Below are positions 21,820 through 30,509 of a stretch of 36,935 nucleotides of DNA, in pieces. A program made the translations under genes and the position numbers. This DNA comes from Welwitschia mirabilis (Eukaryota; Gnetophyta; Gnetopsida; Welwitschiales), in NCBI GenBank assembly GCA_051453625.1, contig JBOZIK010000001.1:53528647-53565581 (forward strand). The letters are read 5' to 3'. Under the pieces are notes generated by a model that saw only the letters and a list, made by a program, of their open reading frames with translations, did not search any database and had not been told where the DNA came from. Within the stretch, counting starts at the first letter, position 1. Each line of letters begins with the position of its first letter.

Positions 21820-22015
21820 TGATATAGTAGCAAGCCCAAAATAAAGAGTTGTTGAGAAAAAGAAGAAAAGGGAGAAGGTCTTACAACAAAGCCATACATC
21901 AAATATGAGATTGACACTTTATTTATAATGAGATTTGGATTACAATAATAGCAAACATTATAACAGAAAAGAGAGTAAATTGGACTTGAAATCTATTCAA
22001 CTTCCAACTAAAACA
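21820..22015 (-). repeat. LTR-C (5'-most LTR of the array)
   Basis: 196 bp. Its minus-strand start is TGTTTTAGTTGGAAG, after which similarity to the other copies stops (plus-strand CTGGGATTAAAG follows). This loss of similarity defines the LTR border. The TATA-like word TATAAATAAAG is at about 21927-21917. Confidence 0.65.
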
Positions 22016-22799
22016 CTGGGATTAAAGAAGTAACAGACATCTACTTTTCATTGCTATTTCTCTCCAGATCACATTTTCTTTAAATTTTTGCTGGAAAATG
22101 GAAATAAGAGAGAAGAAGAAAGTTGTGAATGTGAAATAATTTGGATAAACAAGGAAGAAAAATAAGAAGCACATGTCAACCATCACATTTACAAATGAAC
22201 AATGTTCAGCAAACATAATATCCATTGTTCTTTTGAGATGACCACATGTGAAACAGAATAGAGATTTAATTTGATGGCCTTAAATTTTTATATCACATAA
22301 AAATCTAAAATGCTCTTTTCTTTTGAATTCTAGAAATTAGATATACATGCAAACAAAAATGGAGCTAGTACTAGAATGGAATATGGCATCAATGAAGAAG
22401 GGATCTAGATGGAGAGAGGGCATAAAAAAAGGGTCTTGCAGAAAGGGCCACAACTGTCTCATCTCACACACCTATAGAGAAGTTATGCCTTTAATTTAAA
22501 TTCATTTTAATCATAACTAATTTTGGAGATAAATCAACCAGATCCAAGAGATTTGGATCTTTCATCCTTGACAAAGAATAAAAATAATTTACATTAACTT
22601 CAAAGGAGTTTATGAAAGGTCAATAATAAGATAAGAATACAGAAATGTGGAGACTTCCATGTCCACTCACTGTATATCAATGGCTTTTATTTTCAGTGTC
22701 TAGAAACTATCCTTTTTCACTATTTCTGAAACTTCGAATGGCTACTCAGGAGAAATCATATGGTCAAACCTACACAAGAAAAACAGCAAATCAGGCAAA
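22016..22799. other. Spacer between LTR array and Copia element
   Basis: AT-rich sequence with no recognisable protein motif or repeat. It is the outer flank of both elements. Confidence 0.4.
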
Positions 22800-22971
22800 T
22801 GACATAAGATTTTGTGTTATTTTCTTAATTCTACAAGATATATATACTGTTCATAACAACCTATCTTCGGTAACAAGCTAAACAGAATTCATAAATCTCT
22901 CTAACAATATACTATCAAACTAAATATACTTCATAAATCTCTCTAACAACATGCTATCTTATAAAATAACA
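22800..22971 (-). repeat. 3' LTR of Copia element
   Basis: About 172 bp. The minus strand starts TGTTATTTTATAAG directly after the polypurine tract; the plus-strand left end is TGACATAAGATTTTG. Inside are two 42-bp-spaced units beginning CATAAATCTCTCTAACA (22890 and 22932). By eye it differs from the partner LTR (28488-28653) at about 11 of 166 aligned positions. The flanking bases GCAAA do not match the other side (GATGT), so no target-site duplication is seen. Confidence 0.8.
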
Positions 22972-22980
22972 CTCCCCCTT
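22972..22980 (-). promoter_or_regulatory. Polypurine tract of Copia element
   Basis: AAGGGGGAG on the minus strand, immediately before the LTR start TGTTATT and overlapping the end of the pol frame. This is the usual plus-strand priming site. Confidence 0.85.
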
Positions 22981-25900
22981 AAGTTGGCGCATGTACATTG
23001 TAGATGCCTAACTTGCTCGACAAAAACTCAAACTGTGGTCTTGCAAGTGCTTTGGTGAAAATGTCTGCCGGTTGATGCTCTGAGTATAGGTGTGAAGTTA
23101 TAATCTTCCCAGTCTGAATCTGCTCGCAAACATAATGGCAGTCAATCTCAATATGCTTGGTCCTCTCATGAAAGACTGGATTAGCAGCGATGTGAATCGT
23201 TAACTGACTATTGCAGAAAAGTTTCATTGGCTCACCATGATTAACTAAAAGTGAACCCAATAGTGACTTGAGCCAAACTAGTTCACTTGTCGCTGAAGCC
23301 ATGGCTCGNNNNNNNNNNNNNNNNNNNNNNNNNNNNNNNNNNNNNNNNNNNNNNNNNNNNNNNNNNNNNNNNNNNNNNNNNNNNNNNNNNNNNNNNNNNN
23401 NNNNNNNNNNNNNNNNNNNNNNNNNNNNNNNNNNNNNNNNNNNNNNNNNNNNNNNNNNNNNNNNNNNNNNNNNNNNNNNNNNNNNNNNNNNNNNNNNNNN
23501 NNNNNNNNNNNNNNNNNNNNNNNNNNNNNNNNNNNNNNNNNNNNNNNNNNNNNNNNNNNNNNNNNNNNNNNNNNNNNNNNNNNNNNNNGCGTGATTGTAA
23601 GATAAATCAAACGACCAACGAGACGACAATATGTTGTTCCATCTACATTCTCCACCTTAGCCAAAGCTAACTTTTGGCCATGCTGCATAGGTGTCTCAAT
23701 TGGTTTTGCTCCAAACAAGACTGTCTCAGAAATGATATCTAAAGCGTACTTCCTCTGACATAAAAATAGTCCACGAGGTAATCTCACAACCTCAATGCCC
23801 AAGAAGAATTTTAATTGCACCTAAGTCCTTAATGTGAAAGCACTTATTTAGATATGCTTTAAATGATGTACATGCCTTAGTATTATTCCCAGCGAGAATA
23901 ATATCATCAACATAAATAAGAAGCCCCATGAAAATACCATTTTTATAATATGTAAAAAGAGAATAATCGGCCAATGATTGAACAAAGCCATATCGTCTGA
24001 GAGCCGATGTCAACTTGTTGAACCAATTTCTCGAAGCCTATCAAAGTCCATATAGCGACTTCCATAGGCGAAAAAATCGGTTGGTGCTATCCGTGAAGCC
24101 GGGAGGTAACCTCATGTATACCTCTTCATCCAAGTCATCATGCAGAAATGCATTGTTAACATCCATTTGATGTAATTCCCAACCACGAGCTACTGCCATA
24201 GAAAGAAAAACTCGAACTGAGACCAACTTAGCAACAGGAGCAAATGTCTCATGAAAATTGAGACCTTCCACTTAAGTAAAACCTTTAGCCACCATATGAG
24301 CCTTGTGACGTTCCACTGTTCCATTAGCCTTATATTTGATTTTGAAGACCCACTTGCAATCAATAGGCCGCTTCCACTTTGGGAGATTCTCAAGTATCCA
24401 AGTCTGGTTTGCTTCTAAAGCAACAATCTCCTTGAACATGGCTTGTCACCATTCCTCATGTTGAATAGCTTCGGCATAATTTCGTGGCTCAAATTGTGAA
24501 ATAATGGCCGTCAAAAAACGTCGATGATTTTGAGAAAAATTATCAAACGTTATGTAATGAGCTAAGGGATACAGTGTACTTGAGGAATTATCATGTCGCG
24601 GTAGCTTCAAAAAGGGGGAATTCCTATCTCAAATCTCCGTACACTGCTGTGATTTAATCCCAAGAGAATGATTATCACCGCTCTCCACATCATGTATAGT
24701 AGCATAAAGTGGTGATTGGTGCTGTTGTTTCATTGAGACATGCACCACTGGTTTTTCATAGCCATGCGTACTGTCCTACTGAGCACAAGAAAATGAAGCA
24801 ATAGCAGAATATACAACGTAATCCTCAAGTCTAGGAGGTCTCCAAGTTATTTGCTTTAGACAACTCGTCACATCACCGTCATGAATAATAACTTCACTAA
24901 ACAGATTTAAATTTAAATTCCCATCTAACGTTTCATAACTTCGGACAACAACATCATTCGACGTGTTTGGATTTGAACTCCCCCTCAAGTTCAATGCCTT
25001 ACCATTGTGAACTTCCCCTTTGACTTCATCAAACAACTCATTATGTCCCTCAAAATTTTGAAAAGATGCAAATAAATTATCAACATCCGCATAAGCATCA
25101 ACCCTTTGTTTTTCCAAATTTTGAGCAAAAGGCAATATATTTTCATGAAAAGAGACGTCTCATGAGGAAAAGAACATGTGAGAATCTAGATCAAATAATC
25201 TCCAACCCTTTTTACCATGAGGATATCCCATAAAAATACATCATTAACTTCTTGACCCAAATTTATCCTTTTGCTGGGATTGTTATGAGCATAACACAAA
25301 CATCCAAAAACCTTAATGTGATCGTAAGAAGGTTTCACACCAAATAAAATTTCATGAATAGATTTCTTTCCAAGTTTAGCACCAGGTGTATGGTTGATCA
25401 AGTAGATGGCAGTTAAGATGCATTCACCCTAAAACTTAATAGGCAAGAAAGCTTGAAAACGAAGTGCTCTAGTAACTTCAAGAATGTGTCTATGCTTGTG
25501 ATCTACCCACACATTTTGTTGAGGTGTCCTTGTGTAACTTGTTTCATGTAAAATACCATTTTGATTATAGTAAGACAACATGGATCTGTCAAATTCCAAA
25601 CCATTGTCACTTCTAATTTTCTTCACAACTTTACCAAATTGAGTCTTAATAAGGTTGCAAAAAATAATTAATAACTTACTAGCTTCCCTTTTTCTTTCAT
25701 GAGATACACCCAAACCCCTCTACTACGATCATCATCCAAAGTAAGAAAATAAAATGCACCACTTGATGACGGTTTCTAATATGGACCCCATAAGTCACAA
25801 TGAATCAAATCGATGCAATAAACTACATTATTCTTACTAATTAGAAAAGGAGATCGAGTTTGCTTGGCTTTATAGCATGCATCACAAACAAGTTTATTCT

Positions 25901-27344
25901 TAAAATCCAAATAACTACTAATAAATGAAAGACTGTGATTTGACTGATGTCCCAAGTGCCTATGCTAGAGTGTGTGTCAGTTCTCTCACTCCACCTTCAT
26001 AGCCGAATGCATCTTGATCAGTGTATAGCAATAGACCCCCCTTTTAAGCTTTCTCGCTCCAATCAACATCCTCGAGGGATGGTCCTGTATTAAATAAAAC
26101 TCATTAATAAATGTTATTTGACAATTCAACTCCGAAATCAATTGACGAATTGAGATTAAATTGCAAGTTAAGAGTGGGACATAAAGTACATTAGATAGCC
26201 TCATCTCTGAATTAAATTTTACATGACCAACCAAATTCATCATGGTCTTTAAGCCATTAGGTAAATAAACCTCTATAGGACTTGTCTCTTTAAGATCATA
26301 AAGTATTTCTTTCTTACTGATCATATGGTTCGAGGCTCTACTATCAAGAATCCAATTAGAGGTCTCAAAAATCTTATCGAAAAGATTGTCGGATCCTTCA
26401 CCAGTGTGATCGAGCAGGTGCAAAAGCTTCTAAACCTGATCATGGGAAAGTCTCGGAATGGATGATTCACCACTCGCATTTTTGGAAGATCCGGCCGTTG
26501 TGGCATTGGCTTGACCATGTGTTGCTATCTCCCCTTGGTTTTTGTCCAGTGAAAACGCTGTTGCTGCCTTCTTGCAGATTAAAGCTGCTACTGTTGCTTC
26601 ATTGTGGCTTCCTCGCTATGTGGATGACCATTACCATGGCCTCTCCTTGCTCATCTTAGACAGCCATTTAGTGGCTCTCCTCACGTGTAATCAACGCGTA
26701 TGCTTTGCTTACGGTGGGTAGAGGATCTATACTTAAGATTTGAGATCGAATTATGCTAAACATTGAATCATCTAACTCCATGAGGAATTGGTAAATTTTT
26801 TCATCTTTCTGCTCTTGGACATAATCTCCAGAAGCTCCGCACTTACATCCAAGTGACTTGATAATTCATCCCACATGGACTTGAGTTTTGTGAAATAGGC
26901 GGTAACCGTCAAACCTTGTTATTGTAGAGACGCAATCTTTTTTTTCAATTGGTGAATTTTAGGAGCATTTCTAACAGAAAATCGGTTCTTAAGGTCATTC
27001 CAAACCGCTTTAGCCGAATCGCCATACATGAGACTCAGTTGAATGGATTTGTCAATCGAGTTGTTGATCCACGAGACCAACATGGCATTGCAGGCTTTCC
27101 AATTTGTCGCCTCTGGTGTCCCGTCAGTGGGTTTCACCAAGTTACCATCAACGAATCCTTCCTTATTCTTAGCCCTTAAGGCATTCATCATTGATTTTCT
27201 CCATAGGTCATAGTTGTCATTGTTCAATGTGACTATTGTAATTGTAGCTCCTGGATTCTCTGCTGGCAACAAGAAAAAAGGGGATGACATATCCAATCCC
27301 TTCTTCAGGATATCGGTGTGGATCACTGCGTTGTTGTCTGTCAT
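22979..27344 (-). pseudogene. Copia gag-pol polyprotein, inactive
   Basis: Domains run in Copia order. Gag from ATG at 27344 (PFFLLPAENPG ... NYDLWRKSM; UBN2-type) breaks at a stop near 26920. Protease at ~26350 has DSRASNH instead of DSGASxH. The GAG-pre-integrase motif HRHLGH is near 25960. Integrase has CDAC, the first Asp in DLIHCDLWG and the second in SDNGLEF, but the catalytic Glu position is Asp (NVWVDHKHRH, ~25505). Reverse transcriptase runs through HQMDVNNAFLHDDLDEEVYM to the catalytic YVDD at 23903-23914. RNase H remains include HIEIDCH and end at 22979. A one-base insertion at 23818 and many stops kill the frame. Two adjacent stops after KSLYGL (~24041) correspond to CGA-CAG read as TGA-TAG. 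Part of RT/RNase H is hidden by the gap at 23309-23588. Confidence 0.9.
23309..23588. other. Assembly gap (280 N) inside Copia pol
   Basis: The gap falls between the RT end (YLTIT) and RNase H (RAMASATSELVWL). About 280 bases is the amount expected for the missing Copia segment there, so the gap length looks realistic, although the flanking frames differ. Confidence 0.95.
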
Positions 27345-27546
27345 TAATCACAAGAAGAACAGGGCTATGAGTTGCTGTGAATTCATGCAATTCGCAATGC
27401 TGCTGCAGCTGGAACACGACAAAAAAGTGTAGAATCGAGGAGACAGATTAGCTGGAGGGGAAGATTACGCAAGCCAAAAGGAGTGGCAGTGCACAAGCAA
27501 ATTTGGGTGGTGATGGCAACTTTTGGTAGAGCAGTACTAGGTTTTA

Positions 27547-27566
27547 GAAACCTTGCTCTGATACCA
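27547..27566 (-). promoter_or_regulatory. Copia primer-binding site (initiator tRNA-Met)
   Basis: The minus strand reads TGGTATCAGAGCAAGGTTTC, a few bases inside the 5' LTR. The first 12 bases are the exact complement of the initiator tRNA-Met 3' end. Confidence 0.9.
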
Positions 27567-27573
27567 TATTATT

Positions 27574-28653
27574 TGGAAGAAGATTTTGTGTTATTTTCTT
27601 AATTCTNNNNNNNNNNNNNNNNNNNNNNNNNNNNNNNNNNNNNNNNNNNNNNNNNNNNNNNNNNNNNNNNNNNNNNNNNNNNNNNNNNNNNNNNNNNNNN
27701 NNNNNNNNNNNNNNNNNNNNNNNNNNNNNNNNNNNNNNNNNNNNNNNNNNNNNNNNNNNNNNNNNNNNNNNNNNNNNNNNNNNNNNNNNNNNNNNNNNNN
27801 NNNNNNNNNNNNNNNNNNNNNNNNNNNNNNNNNNNNNNNNNNNNNNNNNNNNNNNNNNNNNNNNNNNNNNNNNNNNNNNNNNNNNNNNNNNNNNNNNNNN
27901 NNNNNNNNNNNNNNNNNNNNNNNNNNNNNNNNNNNNNNNNNNNNNNNNNNNNNNNNNNNNNNNNNNNNNNNNNNNNNNNNNNNNNNNNNNNNNNNNNNNN
28001 NNNNNNNNNNNNNNNNNNNNNNNNNNNNNNNNNNNNNNNNNNNNNNNNNNNNNNNNNNNNNNNNNNNNNNNNNNNNNNNNNNNNNNNNNNNNNNNNNNNN
28101 NNNNNNNNNNNNNNNNNNNNNNNNNNNNNNNNNNNNNNNNNNNNNNNNNNNNNNNNNNNNNNNNNNNNNNNNNNNNNNNNNNNNNNNNNNNNNNNNNNNN
28201 NNNNNNNNNNNNNNNNNNNNNNNNNNNNNNNNNNNNNNNNNNNNNNNNNNNNNNNNNNNNNNNNNNNNNNNNNNNNNNNNNNNNNNNNNNNNNNNNNNNN
28301 NNNNNNNNNNNNNNNNNNNNNNNNNNNNNNNNNNNNNNNNNNNNNNNNNNNNNNNNNNNNNNNNNNNNNNNNNNNNNNNNNNNNNNNNNNNNNNNNNNNN
28401 NNNNNNNNNNNNNNNNNNNNNNNNNNNNNNNNNNNNNNNNNNNNNNNNNNNNNNNNNNNNNNNNNNNNNNNNNNNNNNNNNNNNNNNAAGATTTTGTATT
28501 ATTTTCTTAATTCTACAAGATATATATACTGCTCATAACAACCTATCTTCGGTAACAAGCTAAACACACTCCATAAATCTCTCTAACAATATACTATCAA
28601 GCTAAATAGACTCCATAAATCTCTCTAACAACATACTATTTTATAAAATAATA
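27574..28653 (-). repeat. 5' LTR of Copia element, interrupted by a gap
   Basis: 27574-27606 matches the first 33 bases of the 3' LTR (TGGAAGAAGATTTTG...). The gap 27607-28487 follows, then 28488-28653 matches the 3' LTR again almost from its beginning to its outer end, which reads TATTATTTTATAA (TG changed to TA). Both gap flanks therefore carry the same LTR start, so either two LTRs lie here or the gap is artificial. Confidence 0.75.
27607..28487. other. Assembly gap (881 N) within LTR sequence
   Basis: A run of N whose two edges share a 27-base LTR sequence with one mismatch. Confidence 0.95.
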
Positions 28654-29145
28654 GATGTATTTTGCATGATGTCAATATGCATATCAATTAAGATGATCAA
28701 ACGTAGATGGTACCATAGTTTTTGTGTTTTACCAAAGATGACAAGCAATAGTAGAAATGGCCATAAAGGTTTTTTACTAGTAGAATTGAGAAAGGATTCT
28801 CATAAAAAAATTGAATCAATTCATTTGTAGATGGCAGTGCATTCACTACAAGGATAGTACCATACATTCCTATGTTAATAGCATCATTTTCCATTAAAGG
28901 ATCCCCAAAAATGAATTCAAGTGATGCATTAGTAGAACCAAGAGCTTTGGTGATTTGACAATAATAACTATGATATTAGCTATTTCATCTTTGAAATACA
29001 TAATGGCCTTAGGAAATTGAGTACTCTTAATCATACATGAATTTAGACTTCAACCACGTCTCTTTTTATTTCAAATGAAATACAACAAAGATAAGGCTTC
29101 AAAAGCTAAAGCCATTATAAAAATAAAGTTCATAACTGGAGATCT
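28654..29145. other. Unassigned DNA between two Copia-type elements
   Basis: A 65-codon minus-strand frame (28697-28894) shows no known motif. The right end (GATCT at 29141-29145) is the target-site duplication of the next element, so this sequence and that after 30510 were once continuous. Confidence 0.4.
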
Positions 29146-29604
29146 TGTTAAAATACAACACCAACTCATGTAATAGATTTTTTAAAAGACTTACTTATCT
29201 GAGTTTAGCTGATATTTTGAATTATGCAAGTTGCTATTTCTTATTATTTTCTAATTGAGTCTAGTTAGTGGATCATTTACTAAAAAGAAGGAGAACTATT
29301 ATTGAGTTAGTGGAGTTAGTAGATCAGTGATTAAAAAGAAGGAGAACTAGTGGAGTTAGTGGGTTAGTTACTAATAACTGTTATTGAGTTAGTGAAGGTA
29401 GTAGGCCCGTTATTAAAAAGAAAGAGAACTGTTATTGAGTTTATTCCTTTGTATGCCTATATAAGGCTATCTAGTTGCATCAAATAACATGACTTTCTTT
29501 GGAGCATTTATTTTGTTTTGTTTTATTTTTTGTAAGATATCTTTTACAGAATTCACTTCATGTTCTAAATTTATATTTAGTGTTTTCTCCTCTTATTTTT
29601 AACA
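29146..29604 (+). repeat. 5' LTR of the deleted Copia derivative
   Basis: A TATATAAG box lies at 29458-29465. Upstream of it, at about 29277-29440, are about three diverged units of 'ttactaaaaagaaggagaactattattgagttagtg'. Confidence 0.8.
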
Positions 29605-30052
29605 ATCAGTATCAAAGCAGGAAAAGATCTTGGGTGAGAAAGAAGATGGAATTGCGAAAGAAAAAGTGCATGCAAGATTAGTAGAAGAAAATACATGTTG
29701 AAGGAGAAAAGCATGTTTCCAAGAAAGGAGACTTTGGTAGCTTGGAGAAGTAACAGAGAAAAAGACCATGAAAGCATGAAGTCTGCCTTGTATCGATGAC
29801 ATGAAGTTGCAACATCTTTCTTTTCACTCGAGAACAAGCTCATTTTTTAGAGAGAGCATTTCATGCAGGAGTGTCTTTGAAATAGTATAGAATCTCCAAA
29901 AAAAATTTTGGAAGAAAAGGTTAAGCTGAGGCATATTCAGATAGAAGACCAAGCTGTAGATTTATTTATGAGAAGCTTGAGTGGCAAAAAATTTGAAAAC
30001 TTTTATCATTAGCTTAGCATGGGAAAAATAATAGAGCTGATGTTGAGGAGAA

Positions 30053-30504
30053 TGTTAAAATGCAAACTAGCTCATGTAACAGATTTCTTTGAAGACTTAG
30101 TTATCTAAGTTTAACTGATATTTTGAAGTGTGCAAGTTGTTACTTCCTATTATTTTTTAGTTAATTACTTCCTATTATTTTTTAGTTAAGTCTAATTAGT
30201 GAATCAGTTACTGAAAAGAAGGATAACTATTAGTGAGTTAATGGAGTTAATGGGTTAGTTACTAAAAAGAAGGAGAACTATTATTGAGTTAGGGGAGTTA
30301 ATGGGTCAATCACTAAAAAGAAGGAGAACTATTATTGAGTTTATTCCTTTGTATGCCTATATAAGGCTCTCTATTTGCACTAAATAACATGACTCCCTTC
30401 AGAGCATCTATTTTGTTTTGTTTTATTTTTTGTAAGATATCTTCTACAGAATGCACTTCATCTTCTAAATTTATATTTAGTGTTTTGATCACTTATTTTT
30501 AATA
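30053..30504 (+). repeat. 3' LTR of the deleted Copia derivative
   Basis: It parallels the 5' LTR throughout, with TATATAAG at 30358-30365 and three internal units at about 30204-30340. It also has a private perfect 25-bp tandem duplication (TACTTCCTATTATTTTTTAG unit, about 30141-30190) absent from the other LTR, so that arose after insertion. Confidence 0.8.
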
Positions 30505-30509
30505 GATCC

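Larger units (their letters stand above)
19708..22015 (-). mobile_element. Tandem non-autonomous LTR element: LTR-internal-LTR-internal-LTR
   Basis: Three related ~195-bp direct repeats start with a plus-strand TGATATAG-like word (19708, 20763, 21820), a period of 1055-1057 bases. Each ends in ACA, so on the minus strand each LTR runs TGT...ATCA. Between them are two internal regions of ~860 bases. At their minus-strand 5' ends lie tRNA-Met-type primer sites (complements of GGCTCTAATACCA at 21804-21816 and GGCTCTGCTATCA at 20747-20759). A purine-rich stretch (GAGTTGAGGTGGGACGA type) precedes LTR-A and LTR-B. No gag, protease, integrase or RT motif is present; each internal region instead carries a secreted-peptide-like ORF. 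I read it as a tandem dimer of a small non-autonomous Copia-type element. No target-site duplication is evident. Confidence 0.7.
29146..30504 (+). mobile_element. Internally deleted Copia derivative with two LTRs and target-site duplication
   Basis: Two ~455-bp LTRs (29146-29604 and 30053-30504) start TGTTAAAATRCAA and end TTATTTTTAAYA. The internal region is only ~448 bases. It begins with a degraded tRNA-Met primer site (CAGTATCAAAGC, 29607-29618). It ends with a remnant of the Copia RNase H C-terminus (~29930-30030: IEDQAVDLFMRSL, then GKKFENF, a stop, LSMGK, from the usual 'EDQ-x-AD-x-FTK ... KFE-x-F-x-x-LGM' pattern) and a purine tract TTGAGGAGAA next to the second LTR. Flanks GATCT (29141-29145) and GATCC (30505-30509) form a 5-bp target-site duplication with one transition. 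Gag, protease, integrase and RT are deleted. Confidence 0.8.

Noticed and set aside
19708-22015. Regularly spaced repeats as a CRISPR-like array
   Set aside because: The repeats are ~195 bp with 860-bp spacers, primer sites and LTR termini, in plant nuclear DNA; this is LTR architecture.
28697-28894. 65-codon minus-strand frame starting MENDAINIGMYG
   Set aside because: No recognisable motif, no conserved neighbour and within the chance length for this composition.
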